A stretch of DNA of 33,465 nucleotides from Globisporangium splendens (GCA_006386115.1 VFIW01000186.1:21108-54572), one strand, 5' to 3'. Numbered from the stretch's first letter, positions 19,009-29,229 are shown. Made by a program: numbers and translations. The notes: generated from the letters alone by a model not told the origin.

Positions 19009-19340
19009 GTCTTATTTTCTTGCAGAATTCGAGATATCTCGAAAATGGGGAGGATGCGGCGATGTTGGAGTCGCGCTTCTCTAAAAAGCATGTACATTAG
19101 ACGTGAATTTCTTATATGAATGCTGTAAATTTGTGGTGATATGATAGCCCAACTTCGATGTAAAGCATTCGGGAATGGTTGACTGGATCTCGCTTTCAAC
19201 CAGGAGGGACACGGTCAAAATAGCTGTCCCGTCATGAAGTTATTTTCGACAGATTTGCGCTCGAAATTGGAGCATCGATCGACTGGGAAAAGCCAACACA
19301 CCATTCGATTGATCAAAGCACGGAGATGGGAGGATATAAT
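19009..19340. other. Intergenic between P450 paralogue 2 and the kinase
   Basis: No gene recognised. Near 19349-19369 there is a GCTCAC...CCTTCAATTG segment that loosely resembles an oomycete initiator with its CAWTTT flank. Confidence 0.45.
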
Positions 19341-19372
19341 TCGCGTACGCTCACGATCCCTTCAATTGCAAA

Positions 19373-20785
19373 TTGTTTATCGACTTTGTGTTTTTCCCCG
19401 TTGAGCGGCAGTCGCAACACCTGAGACTCAAGCAACAGATCGCTACTATCGGTTCCATTCAAGCATTCCCAGGTGAGTTACTCTCGGGTGTCTTCGCTGC
19501 TTCAGCGCCAAGTACAAATCCCCAGAGCGGTAGGAAAGGAATCGCGGTGATGGTCAAAAGAATCGGTGACGCTGACACTTTGAAAACAAAATCGAGCCAA
19601 GTTATTGCGCATTTGCGGATAGCTGTGAATTCTTTGCGGCTATTCGTGCATCCAAATCTCATGCGCTACATTACGACAGTGCAGAGCGGCGACGCACTCT
19701 ACCTCGTGCACGATGCTCACGAAAGTTGCACGTTGACAACGATTCTCGAGTCGTTTGGCGCAATGAGAGAGCCGACGATCCGGCGATACCTGGTGCAGTT
19801 GCTCCAGGCATTGCAGTATCTCCACGCTCGCGGTATTGTGCATGGGTACGTCTCAATCCCGTTCGATTTCCATCTTGATTCTTTATTCACGACCGTATTT
19901 GACTGTGTGTAGAGATTTGAGCACTCAGACCATGAACACTGATAGTTACGGCCTCTTGAAAGTCAGCGAGTTTGGTCTCGCGCCGTACCGGAATCAGTTG
20001 AGTGTGCAGCCACGCTCCGAAGGCATTGATAGCGACAACCACGACTGGACTCGACAATACCCAGTACGTTGTGGCCATTCTCTATGTGTGCTACGCACTA
20101 TACTCACTGGATTCCTCAATTCCCCACTTTATGTTTGCATATAAAGCCACCAGAAACTGCAAAAGGTGGCGCCAGTGGATGCAGCACGAAAAGCGACCTG
20201 TGGTGTGTTGGGATCCTCATTTTGCAGATGGCGAATGGACTTTCGAAGCAGCAGCAGCGTGAAAACAGCAATGCATTCTCGACAGCAACGCCAAGCTCCG
20301 TTTACAGTTGCAGCACGCATCAGAGAGGATTCCTGCAGAAGCGAGCTGCGTCGTCTCCGAGCTGTGTGCGCAGCCCACAATCGCCTGACAAGAAAAGCAA
20401 GTCTCCTCAGAAGCAACAATCTGTTGTGCTCCCGACGCTTCCGCAGACAGCGTCCAAATCGCTACAGAAGCTGGTGCGTGCGTGTCTGCGCGCCAATCCA
20501 CGCAAGCGTGTCAGCATCCAGCAGCTTCTCGAGATGGAGTTTTTCCAGATCGACCATGCCCAGGCGACCAACGAGATGCTGCGAACTGTGTGCACGGACC
20601 TCGATGCATCGATGCGACGTCCCATCTCGTCATCTCCCTCTCCGCGTGCCCAGTCCAAGCATTTCATCGGCACCAGCTCACGAAGCCCTGGCCGCATTTC
20701 TGGCCGCTCGGGGTCTGCGAGTCGATCTCCATTGTCCAAGTCGTATCAAACAAGCAACAAACGGGGACACCAGCTCAACTACTAG
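19373..20785 (+). CDS. Protein kinase-like gene, spliced, probable pseudokinase
   Basis: The kinase fold can be read across three exons: to 19845, 19913-20063 and 20147-20785. The introns are 67 nt (GTACGT...TGTGTAG) and 83 nt (GTACGT...ATAAAG). Joined, they give a beta-3 Lys (VMVKRI), the catalytic loop HGDLS, the KVSEFGLAP segment, a YPPPETAKG activation-loop end, the DLWCVGILILQMANG helix, and a C-lobe end (ACLRANPRKRVSIQQLLEMEFF). A Ser-rich tail follows. The glycine loop is not recognisable. HRD is HGD, the loop Asn is Thr, and DFG is EFG, so metal binding and catalysis should be weak or absent. Family type is probably STE/MAP3K-like, by inference. The 5' end is unresolved: the frame is open from 19340 without an ATG (first in-frame ATG 19550, inside the domain), so a further upstream exon is likely. 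A short GTGAGT...TTCAG segment (19473-19505) could be an in-frame mini-intron but is only 33 nt. Confidence 0.75.
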
Positions 20786-20801
20786 CAGCATGTTAGCAAG
20801 T

Positions 20802-21027
20802 TTATTTCTTGGTCGCGGCCATCAGTTCGTTGATTTTGGACGAGTTGGCGCGGATCGCCGCGATGATGTCCTTTGCCTGTCGCGTGAGCTCGGGATTCAA
20901 AAGCGGGCTTCCACACACCGCAGGAGTAGCAACTGCGGTGTGTTGCGGAGATTTGGCTGACGAATATTTGGCTCGCGTCGACTTGCTCGGCGATGTTTTG
21001 CTGGGCTTCTTGATCGATTTTGGGACG
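20802..21027 (-). CDS. Possible 3' exon of a small Ser/Lys-rich protein
   Basis: On the minus strand an open frame ending 17 nt from the convergent kinase stop encodes a Lys/Ser/Pro-rich stretch (KSIKKPSKTSPSKSTRAK) followed by a probable helix (ELTRQAKDIIAAIRANSSKINELMAATKK). Base composition looks coding. The frame has no usable ATG before an upstream stop near 21090. A good acceptor (pyrimidine-rich tract ending TCCCAG) lies just before 21027, so the start is likely in an upstream exon that I could not locate. The function is unknown; it may be chance. Confidence 0.4.
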
Positions 21028-21093
21028 CTGGGAGGATTTGATGAAGATGGAAACGATGAAGCAATGGATGGCACGGATCCATGACGAAGTCAA

Positions 21094-22262
21094 AATGGTA
21101 GGTGGTAGACTGACCTCAGAGCTGTCAGCAACAGCTCATGCCTTGCTGATTCCAGTCAATCTTGGGATACACGAGTCGTTGAGAGCCACGGCTAGCACCA
21201 GCACTCCTGCCACGAGCCCTGGAACCACAGTCTCAAGATGATCCCCGCGAGAGAAAATTGAGAAAGACCGCCGTCGCGCAGAGAGGAGATGCATTTTCTT
21301 GCGATAAGGTGGAGCAACGCGCACCGGGAGGCCGCAAGAGAACGTAATCAAGAAGCTGACTCCTACAGGATATCGAGAAGGAAAGAGGTTGGTCATCAAG
21401 CGGCAATCAGCCTCTCGCTTTAAAGACGACTCGTCGAAGCACAAGCTGGCTGTCGATGTGGATAGTCTCGGTATCCTATGCAGGAACTCAAAATGATCCT
21501 ACCTGGCGAGCTGGCTGCCTCACTTACCTAAACAATCCCAGCTTCGCACCCGCAGAAGACGACCGTTCTTCAAGGAAGACTGTGTTGCTCAAGTGCTCCT
21601 GTGCATTCACCGAAAGCAAATCGCACGCGATCACGCGACCTCGTATCATAACGCGCTCTCAGCTGGCTTCAATGTGTCAATTCAATGGATCTCGCAGCGC
21701 TACGTATCCTTGTCACCACCCGTCACAGAGACCTGAGCTGGTCAAGAAAGTGCTGGCTGGCTGGCTGCTATGCATTTTCTCAGCGCACCATCCCGCAGGC
21801 CATGACGTGCCTCACGTCCGCGATGGCTTTCGGATCGAGTGACTGCAAACTATTAAATTGACAGAAGCGGAGCTCCTGGCTGCTTTTCAAATCATTTGTC
21901 AGGATCAAATCAGAGTCTGACTTGAAACAGCTGCTTTTATCACTAGAGTTAGTACATAAGAATGCGTTTACGTATTAAAGCAGTGCTCTTGATCAGCATT
22001 GGTCAGTGAATGCACTCAAGACACTCATTTAAGAGAGATGAAGAAATGCTCGAGTTGTTGTTGAAGCTCGCTTCGCACGCGACAGTCCCACTTGACGCGA
22101 GACCTTGACCTGGTGGTCATCCTGTTGATCGCGAGACGCTGCTGGTCGCCACCTCGCACGCTGAGTGCGCGTCGCCCGTCCATCTGTCGCAGATCCAGCA
22201 GAACGGCCGGTATCCTTCAGGGCTCCTAACCGGCAGCTCTCGATCTCCCGGTGGTCATCGTC
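21094..22262. other. Intergenic, no gene recognised
   Basis: Open frames on both strands (for example minus 21136-21444 with one hydrophobic stretch, and plus 21456-21842) lack family motifs and are not called. Confidence 0.5.
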
Positions 22263-22263
22263 T

Positions 22264-22281
22264 CTCATTCGGCCATTTGTT
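22264..22281 (+). promoter_or_regulatory. Initiator-like motif upstream of the 5'-nucleotidase
   Basis: CTCATTCGGCCATTTGTT fits the oomycete initiator plus its CAWTTTNYY flanking element, with one extra base between them. It is about 35-50 nt upstream of the ATG at 22315. Confidence 0.55.
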
Positions 22282-22314
22282 CGCTAGCGTTCACGTAAGT
22301 AGCTCCTCAGCAAA

Positions 22315-23910
22315 ATGCTCAACCTTTTGCGTCCTGCCACTTTGCTTGCGGCGACGCTCTTCGCAACAGCGTCTCTCCAGACCACAGATGCGGCGCGCAA
22401 CCAAACGGCCATCGTCGATGTGATCGCGTTCAACGACGTCTACGAGCTCCTCCAGGACGATGTGAGCGGCTTGAAGGTCGGTGGACCATCGCGTGTGATC
22501 CCGATCGTCCAGGATATGCGCAAGCGAAACCCGAACAGCTTGGTGCTGTTTGCTGGTGACACCATGTCGCCGTCGCTGTGGTCCTTTCAGTTCAAAGGCA
22601 TGCAGATGATCGACGCACACAACGCGCTGGGTGTCGACTATGCGTGCTTGGGCAACCACGAGTTCGATTTCGGCATCGACGCGTTCCTCAACGTCTCGGC
22701 TGCCAGTAACTTCACGTGGCTCAACGCCAACTGCTACGAGTACGAGACCAAGGCGCTGCTCCGTGGCACGGTGCCGCGCGCCGTCAAGCAACTCAACCAC
22801 CCAGAGTTTGGTTCGATCAAGATCGGGTTCGTCGGCGTCATGTACGACATGAAGATGCCTGGCAACCGATTGTACTGGACGGATCCAGTCGAAGCCGCGA
22901 AGGAGCAAGTCAAGATCCTGCGTGAGACCGAGAAGGTGGACTTTGTGATCGCGCTCACGCACCAAGAGATCGACGGCGACAACCGCTTCTCCACGGAAGT
23001 CACTGGTGTCGACATCATCTACGGCGGTCACGAGCACCGCGCGATGCTGCAGACCAACTTCGGCACGCCCTACTTGAAGGCCGACCTGGATTTCCGCACG
23101 GTCTGGTCGTCGCGGCTCGAGTACTTCGCCGCGGACACCACGCAAAACCTCGCGGCCACGACGCGTATGACGCACCGTTTGATCCCAATCACGGAGGAAA
23201 TGCCCAGCGATGCCCAGCTGGACGCCGTCATCAACACGTACGCGCAACGGATCTCCGAGTTGCAGAGCCGTCAAGTCGGTTCGCTTTGCAATTCGCTCGA
23301 TCTCCGTGGTGTGAGCGTGCGAACCATGGACACGGCGGTCGGCAACATCTTTGCCGACAGTGCGCTCCACTTCTACGGACAGAACTTTGCCGATGTCGCG
23401 CTCATCAACGGCGGCCTCATCCGCAGTGACACGATCTACCCAGCGGGTCCCATCACATTGGCGCAATTGATTGCCTGGTCACCGTTCGGCAACACGTACG
23501 TCGTGTTTGAGAGCGACGGCGCGTCGATGAAGAAGTTCATCGAGCACGAGATGAAGGCGAGCTGCGGCAGCGGGTTCATCAACTCGAACGGCTTCTACGT
23601 GCAGGCCGGCGGTATCAAGTACGTGTTCCAGTGCAACGGCGCCAACAACGGCGCGCTCGCGAGCATCGAGTGGTTCAACCACCCAACGCGCACGGGTCCG
23701 GTGCTCGACACCGACGTGTTCAAGCTCACGATGACCAACTACGTGCAGACGAACGAGTACCTCGCGGTGCCGGGGCTCACGATCACGACGTCGTACGTGA
23801 ACGAGGCTGAGGCCGGCCGAGTGGACTCGGCGCTCGAGCAGTTCATGCGTGCGCAGCCAAACGCGACGCTCTGCTACACGGCTCAAGGCCGCTCCACCGT
23901 GCTGCTGTAG
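22315..23910 (+). CDS. Secreted 5'-nucleotidase / 2',3'-cyclic phosphodiesterase family
   Basis: The 531-residue protein has a signal peptide (about 1-26). An N-terminal metallophosphoesterase domain carries metal ligands in order: FNDVYEL (Asp41), AGDTMSPS (Asp82), GNHEFDFG (Asn114, His115), THQEID (His216) and GGHEHR (His239, His241). The first motif is DVY rather than the classic DxH, a variant also found in some eukaryotic members of the family. The C-terminal nucleotide-binding domain has the INGGLIR motif (364-370), a SPFGNTY loop (389-395) and an SNGFYVQAGG strand. The expected reaction is extracellular dephosphorylation of nucleotides, for phosphate and nucleoside salvage or removal of extracellular ATP/AMP. 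There is no C-terminal hydrophobic tail, so a soluble secreted enzyme is more likely than a GPI-anchored one. No intron. The ATG at 22315 is supported by the signal peptide and the upstream initiator. Confidence 0.93.
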   Translation: MLNLLRPATLLAATLFATASLQTTDAARNQTAIVDVIAFNDVYELLQDDVSGLKVGGPSRVIPIVQDMRKRNPNSLVLFAGDTMSPSLWSFQFKGMQMIDAHNALGVDYACLGNHEFDFGIDAFLNVSAASNFTWLNANCYEYETKALLRGTVPRAVKQLNHPEFGSIKIGFVGVMYDMKMPGNRLYWTDPVEAAKEQVKILRETEKVDFVIALTHQEIDGDNRFSTEVTGVDIIYGGHEHRAMLQTNFGTPYLKADLDFRTVWSSRLEYFAADTTQNLAATTRMTHRLIPITEEMPSDAQLDAVINTYAQRISELQSRQVGSLCNSLDLRGVSVRTMDTAVGNIFADSALHFYGQNFADVALINGGLIRSDTIYPAGPITLAQLIAWSPFGNTYVVFESDGASMKKFIEHEMKASCGSGFINSNGFYVQAGGIKYVFQCNGANNGALASIEWFNHPTRTGPVLDTDVFKLTMTNYVQTNEYLAVPGLTITTSYVNEAEAGRVDSALEQFMRAQPNATLCYTAQGRSTVLL

Positions 23911-24750
23911 TCGCCTTCCGCTCTTTAGCAATAGAAGAAATAAATGCTTTTGTCTCTGGAAAAAGCGCTTGTAGACCATAAACAACACCGAGAATGAACA
24001 GAAATGCCACATGCAGACCCGCTTCTCATCGAAGTGATGCAATTGCGATCTTTGAGGGACAATGTGAGCTGTTGTAGACTTAGTGAGTGAGCATTGCTGA
24101 GCCAATGAAGTCCAAACACACTGTGCTCAAGTGGGAGCATAATGTGTGCGTAGCAAGAGAAAGTGCATACTAGTCGACTTAGAGCCCTCTCGAGATGAAT
24201 TCTATTGCGAGTCCCCTGTAGTCAGCGCCTAATTCAACAGACAAAATGACGTCATGGAGGGAGACGATGTCTTTTTATTGGATAGATCGCACTCCCCAGA
24301 CAAGAGACAACCAATTTTACTTTATGCGAGCACAGACCTTGTTGGCGTGCGGATGATCTGCTATTAGCCCAACTGGTGCGCTTGAGCTTGTGATCCACAT
24401 GAAGATTCAAATGCCTCCGAAATAGTCACTTGGAATCTCCTGATTCAAATGGAGCAGCCACTCTCTTTTATCCGGGTATAAGAGAACACATCGTCGTACT
24501 GTGTGCTGTTCCAGTATGTATCGCAACCCGACCCCTTTGAGAATATGTGTGCTTTTTCTGCGTGTTCTTGCAGATGGTGAAACAGGTTGCGCAGATGGCG
24601 ACCTCCGTCCTACTCACACACTCTCCTTTATAAAAAGCAACAAATTGTTGGAAGGGGTGGGAGCGACGTCACCGACACTGAAAAGACACCTCATCATCAC
24701 CCGTCTTCTCAGGTGACGCCGTTGAAGCTCAGCATTTGACTCCCCGGTAG
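23911..24750. other. Intergenic, no gene recognised
   Basis: 3' flank of the nucleotidase followed by the upstream region of the SERAC1-like gene. No coding motif is seen on either strand. Confidence 0.5.
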
Positions 24751-24770
24751 TCATTCCGTTTTCAAACTTG
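24751..24770 (+). promoter_or_regulatory. Initiator-like motif upstream of the SERAC1-like gene
   Basis: TCATTCCG followed by TTTTCAAACTTG resembles an oomycete initiator with a downstream flanking element. It is about 190-205 nt upstream of the ATG at 24958, which would mean a long 5' leader, so this is tentative. Confidence 0.4.
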
Positions 24771-24957
24771 AGATCTCTTTTCTCTCTCTGTGTCAGTCGC
24801 GCTTGCGCTTTGCCACCAAGCCATTTGCAACAGGTCCCGCACGTCGACACGGTGACCCCGAATTACGCCCAAGCGTGTGTGCGTACAAACGCAACGTCGC
24901 CCTTATACAAGCCCACTCGCGTCAACCGCCTCTCTTACACAGACGACCCAGGACCCG

Positions 24958-27900
24958 ATGCACGCGAAGCGGCCGTTTACGCTGCTGCTCGGCGCCGCTG
25001 GCGCGAGCATGAGCGCCAGCGCCGGGTACCTCTACATGGGCGACGACGCGTCGCTGTCAAAGCCGCAGCAGCAGGTTCCGCAAACCGACACAAGCCGAGC
25101 AAAGCAGCATCCAGCAAGTGACCGTCACTCTCGTGACAGTTGTGTGGAGCCGACCAAGTCGCTCAAGCGCGCGACCGCGAAGGCGCTCTCGAAGCAGGAG
25201 CTAGGACTCGACCAGAGCCTCGCGCGCGACTTCGCGTGCTTCGTGTCGTCCGCCAGCATGTACGCGGCGCGCCAGGCGTTCTACGTGTCGTCTGCCAGTA
25301 AAAGCCAGGCGCCGGTATCGTCGTCGACGCTGCTACTACCGCACGACACGAGCAGTTCTACCTCTTCTACCAGCAATCATACTACCAGTGGTAGTACGCG
25401 TTCTGCCAGTACTAATGGCAACATGTACCACCACTTGTTTGGGTGGCTCCAGGAGCTCGCGCTCTCGTCGACGGCATGGGACGCGGACCAGGTGATCCAG
25501 AGCTCGAGCTTCGCGCTGCTGCTCAACCTCATCTCGAGCCACAGCCAGCAGACGCTGCGCCAGGACCTCGAGCAGGAGCTCTACGACGCTGTGGGTGTGC
25601 TCGCGACCAACGCGCAGTGTGCCAAGGCGATCGCCGAGCGCGCGACCCGCTACGGCAAGCACGCGCTGCTCAACCTCGCGCAGAGCCACGACCGTGATGC
25701 ACGCGTGGGCGACGCGCTGCGTCGGCTCGTGCTGCTGGACGGACCTGAGTGTTGCTTTGGACCCGCGAACCTCGTGTCACTGCTCGCGCTCGCGGTCGCC
25801 GACGTCCCGGACGAGTACCTCGCGTTCGCGCTCTGGGGTCTGCGCAAGGCCGCGTCGCCGCACGCACTCTCGGCAAAGTACGAGTGGCGCAAAGCGCTCT
25901 TTGGTGACGACGCGACGGCCAAGACGCGCCGCAAGCTGGTCACGAACGACAAGCTGTGGACGGCGCTGATGGTGATTTGCAATGGTGATGATGGCAAACG
26001 CTCGGACGCCGTGCTTCTCGAGGCAGCCAAGTTAATGCACGAGCTCAGCGACGACCCGATGATTGCGCGCGCAATGCGGCGCCACGACGCGAGCACGCAG
26101 GTGCTGATGCAATGGATGACGTCGACGAATGTGCCACTCGTGTGCACGGCGCTGGAGATCGTCGCCAACGTCGCCAGACACGACGAGAATGTGCGAGCGA
26201 CGCTGGTGGCAATGGGTGCGCTGGACGTGCTTCGCGCTCGCGTTCTGGAGAACAACGATTGCCGCATGACTGCGGCACTTCTGCAAGCGGTTCGCTGTAT
26301 CGCAGCGCCATCTTGCAATAATGACGAGGACATTTCAGACCCAGTGATGGCGCCATTTGCATTGGACCGCGATGCGCTGTCGTTTCTGAACGACGATGAC
26401 GATGACGAACATCCGCTGCACCATGACGACTTTGTGACGCCGACGTCGGTCACGAAGCGGCAGTACGTTGACGGATGGATTGAACTCTTCACGGCGTCCC
26501 TGACGTCTCAGGACGAGCGGATCCGCGACGAAGCCGCCAAGTGTCTCGAGCAGATCTCGGACCACGGCACGCACCACGACCAGGCCAAGCAGGAATGGCT
26601 CATCTCGATCCTCGACGCCGTGCTCCAGCAGGTGCCGCTGGAGATCGCCAATGCGTCCACGAGTGTGCGCGATGCCAAGTCTCGCACGCGGCCCATCGCA
26701 GGCCACGCCACCGAGCGCAGCAACTACGAGATCGCGCACGCCAAGGCACTTCGAGCATTGGCGTATGTGCTTGGCCGCAAGGAGTGCCAACAGGATTTCG
26801 TGCGGCGCGGCGGCATCCCGCTGCTCAAACTCCTCATGCGCTCGGAGAACCAGCTGGTGCAGCGCGAGACTGCGCGCGTGCTCGCGAATCTGTTTACGTG
26901 CGACGACATGCACGACAATGTGCGCGCCTTTGTGGCGAACGACACACAATTGACGAGTGTGCTGGAACAATGGACCCGATCGAATGACATCCAGCTACAG
27001 TCGATTGCACATCGAGCGCGCTCGAATCGTTGGTACCAAAGTCAAGCTAGCAGCAACAAGAAGAGAAAGAACACGCACGAGAGTGAGCCAGTGGAGCACG
27101 TCAAGTACCTCGATGGCGTGCATCCGCTGTACTTTTCATCGACCAAGGACGATGCTGCCGCACAAAGCGGCAGGACTAACCCGGACGAGACCAACACAAG
27201 CGGGAGGTACGACGTTGATGTGGTGCTGATCCATGGACTCCTGGGGTGTCCGTACGAGACGTGGATGTGCGGCGACGACGAGACCACGATGTGGGCTCAA
27301 CAGTGGCTGCTGCCGGATCTACAACGCGACGGAACGAATCCGCGGGTGCTGTCGATCGGCTACGACGCGCAACTCTTGTCGTCAGATTCGGCGTGGCGCA
27401 CGATGGGCTTCGAGAGCACGAGCCACGAAATCCGCAATAAACTCAATGCCGCGCGCGTCGGCACGGGTGACCGCCCCGTGATCTTCGTGACGCACAGTCT
27501 CGGTGGCGTGCTGCTGAAGCAGGTGCTCCACGATTCGATGGTGGAGTCGTCTCGGGAGGAGAGCTCACTGGTGGACAATGTGAATGGTGTTTTATTCTAC
27601 GGCGTACCCCACCACGGCAGCCCTGTGGCGCAGACGATTCAGGCTTTTCGACCCCGGAGTCTGGGCATTAACCAGCACCCGGTGACGGAGCATTTGCACG
27701 GCACGCCGCACTCCAAGATGCTCAACGACTGGTGCGCATCGCTCTTCGAGGAGAAAGGCATTCCAGCACTGAGTATCGGCGAGAGCGTCCCGTGTCGACT
27801 ACCTGTGATCGGCGTCGAAGCGCTCGTGGTGCCCCCGAGTTCCGCGAATCCGGGCTTCGGCGACTTTGTCACGGTCCCAGACGCAACCCACATGAGCGTG

Positions 27901-28020
27901 TGCAAACCGAGTGCTCAGAGCGATCTGCGGTACACGCTCGCGTACGAGTTTATCGCAAGGCACGCAGCGACCAGCAACGCGTCGAGGGAGAGCGATATGG
28001 CGTCGTTGGATGTAGAATAA
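24958..28020 (+). CDS. Large armadillo-repeat / SERAC1-like alpha/beta-hydrolase
   Basis: A 1020-residue intronless protein. It starts with a short hydrophobic segment (about 8-28) that may be a signal anchor or mitochondrial targeting region, then a Ser/Thr-rich stretch. A long helical region (about 150-690) has armadillo/HEAT-like repeats (for example MASTALEIV-type helices and RRGGIPLLKLLMRSENQLV). The C-terminal part is an alpha/beta-hydrolase: VVLIHGLLG (oxyanion region, His759), the nucleophile motif THSLGG (Ser847), a YGVPHHGSP strand, and the catalytic His978 in DATHMSVCKP. Order and motifs match SERAC1, a phospholipid-remodelling serine hydrolase of the ER-mitochondria contact, but this protein is much longer than the human one (about 650 residues). 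An acidic Asp run lies near residue 480. The ATG at 24958 is the first in frame. Lipid hydrolysis or transfer is inferred from the family. Confidence 0.85.
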   Translation: MHAKRPFTLLLGAAGASMSASAGYLYMGDDASLSKPQQQVPQTDTSRAKQHPASDRHSRDSCVEPTKSLKRATAKALSKQELGLDQSLARDFACFVSSASMYAARQAFYVSSASKSQAPVSSSTLLLPHDTSSSTSSTSNHTTSGSTRSASTNGNMYHHLFGWLQELALSSTAWDADQVIQSSSFALLLNLISSHSQQTLRQDLEQELYDAVGVLATNAQCAKAIAERATRYGKHALLNLAQSHDRDARVGDALRRLVLLDGPECCFGPANLVSLLALAVADVPDEYLAFALWGLRKAASPHALSAKYEWRKALFGDDATAKTRRKLVTNDKLWTALMVICNGDDGKRSDAVLLEAAKLMHELSDDPMIARAMRRHDASTQVLMQWMTSTNVPLVCTALEIVANVARHDENVRATLVAMGALDVLRARVLENNDCRMTAALLQAVRCIAAPSCNNDEDISDPVMAPFALDRDALSFLNDDDDDEHPLHHDDFVTPTSVTKRQYVDGWIELFTASLTSQDERIRDEAAKCLEQISDHGTHHDQAKQEWLISILDAVLQQVPLEIANASTSVRDAKSRTRPIAGHATERSNYEIAHAKALRALAYVLGRKECQQDFVRRGGIPLLKLLMRSENQLVQRETARVLANLFTCDDMHDNVRAFVANDTQLTSVLEQWTRSNDIQLQSIAHRARSNRWYQSQASSNKKRKNTHESEPVEHVKYLDGVHPLYFSSTKDDAAAQSGRTNPDETNTSGRYDVDVVLIHGLLGCPYETWMCGDDETTMWAQQWLLPDLQRDGTNPRVLSIGYDAQLLSSDSAWRTMGFESTSHEIRNKLNAARVGTGDRPVIFVTHSLGGVLLKQVLHDSMVESSREESSLVDNVNGVLFYGVPHHGSPVAQTIQAFRPRSLGINQHPVTEHLHGTPHSKMLNDWCASLFEEKGIPALSIGESVPCRLPVIGVEALVVPPSSANPGFGDFVTVPDATHMSVCKPSAQSDLRYTLAYEFIARHAATSNASRESDMASLDVE

Positions 28021-28314
28021 TAAAGTAAGGATAGGACTCGTAGAAACTGTAGATTTCCGCATTGAAAAGTAGAGAATTATATAGAATGGTTGAAGGTAAA
28101 CAGCAAAATGGCTGGTCTCAATGTGCTTTAGCGTATACCACAAGCATCCATCCCGTGCACTATGCTTGCTGCCTACTGTCTCGAAGGCAGAAATCGTGCA
28201 TTTAACATTCGTCGTTCATGTAGACAGCTTCCAATCAGTGATGAGTCGACTGTACATTTCAGTGCTAAACTGCCATCAGGATCGGCTACAGCGAGTCTGT
28301 CCTCGGCTCTGACT
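28021..28314. other. Convergent 3' intergenic region, duplicated at 29724
   Basis: It separates the stop codons of the SERAC1-like gene and the first double-SnoaL gene. Its TAAGGATAG...TGAAAAGTAGAGA...TAGAATGGT pattern (28025-28085) recurs at about 29730-29787 next to the second SnoaL gene, so it was part of the tandem duplication. Confidence 0.7.
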
Positions 28315-29229
28315 TTACCTACCCGGCAATCGGAACATGGGACGACCGCTCACCGTCTCGGTCACTTCCGTTTGCAACACATCCCAGTGTTCCACGAGCC
28401 GTCCGTCCTTGACGCGGAACACGTCCACAGCGATCGAGGCTGGAACGCCCGGGATGCCGCTGACGCGGCTGTGGTTCCACACCAAGTCACCGTCAGCGAT
28501 TTGTGCACCGAGCTCGTACTTGACGCCCTCTGGCAGCGAACCGATCAACGCCTTCAGCGCGTCTGGACCATCTGACCCAAACGGGTTGTGCTGCAAGTAC
28601 GTCGTACCAACGTACTTGTCGACGGCACTCGCATCGCGCTTGTTGAAGAACGCGTCGAGCGCAGCAGCAGCAACAGCCTTGTTGGCTTGCAGCACTTCCT
28701 TTGTCACGCACGGACTGCTGCTACCACTCGTGTCGCTGCACCCCTTGACGACTGATGCAGGCGTGGCGGTTTGCGTAATGGGGAACATCGGACGTCCGCT
28801 TACCGCTTGCGATGCTGGAACCTCAGTCTGAATGATGTCCCAGTGCTCCACGATCTTTCCGTCCTTGACTCGGTAGATATCAACGACGATCGAAGAGTTG
28901 CCGATCGGGACGCGGTTGTGGCTCCACACGAGGTCGCCTTCGGCTGACACGGCGCCGATTTCGTACGACATATCCGCACTGGCGTTGCTGAGAAACGCCT
29001 TGAGTGCGCTCGTGCCATCTGCCACGAACGGGTTGTGCTGCATGTAATTCGGGACAAAGTACTTGTCGACGGCGCTGACGTCGTGCTGGTTGAAGAGCGC
29101 GTCCAGAGCAGTTCGGACGAGCACCTTGTTGGTTTCGAGAGTCTTGTCGACTGGGCATGGAGCCGCCTCCACTGACGCGAGGCCGAAAGCCGCAAATAAT
29201 GCAGCTGTACAGATCGTGAACAAGTTCAT
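28315..29229 (-). CDS. Secreted protein with two SnoaL-like domains, copy 1
   Basis: The 304-residue product has a signal peptide (about 1-22, cut before APCPVDKTL). Two homologous NTF2-fold SnoaL-like domains follow (about 28-155 and 176-300). Each reads DALF/FNxxDxSAVDKY, Y-x-QHNPF, a xDGxxALKAxL helix, GDLVWxHxRV, and VDVxRVKDGxxVEHWDxxQTEV, and each ends with SGRPMF. The pattern matches the group annotated as SnoaL-like aldol-condensation-type proteins. Many members have no proven reaction, so catalysis or ligand binding outside the cell is only inferred. The His and Asp residues of QHNP and EHWD line the pocket in such folds. A SGSSSPC linker joins the domains. It is tandem and co-oriented with copy 2 (29869-30753), and an initiator-like motif lies 75-90 nt upstream. 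Confidence 0.88.
   Translation of the reverse strand: MNLFTICTAALFAAFGLASVEAAPCPVDKTLETNKVLVRTALDALFNQHDVSAVDKYFVPNYMQHNPFVADGTSALKAFLSNASADMSYEIGAVSAEGDLVWSHNRVPIGNSSIVVDIYRVKDGKIVEHWDIIQTEVPASQAVSGRPMFPITQTATPASVVKGCSDTSGSSSPCVTKEVLQANKAVAAAALDAFFNKRDASAVDKYVGTTYLQHNPFGSDGPDALKALIGSLPEGVKYELGAQIADGDLVWNHSRVSGIPGVPASIAVDVFRVKDGRLVEHWDVLQTEVTETVSGRPMFRLPGR

Noticed and set aside
20166..20960. 264-codon plus-strand frame overlapping the kinase last exon
   Set aside because: The kinase C-lobe motifs are in the other frame; this one is Arg/Ser-rich with no motif.
22291..23466. 391-codon minus-strand frame antisense to the 5'-nucleotidase
   Set aside because: It is a shadow frame of a GC-rich gene, with Arg/Val/Asp-rich composition and no motif.
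24245..24256. TGACGTCA-type site as a regulatory element
   Set aside because: It is a single short palindrome far from a start codon; it occurs by chance and nothing else supports a function.
26335..26970. Long minus-strand frames within the SERAC1-like gene
   Set aside because: They are shadows caused by strong third-position GC bias.
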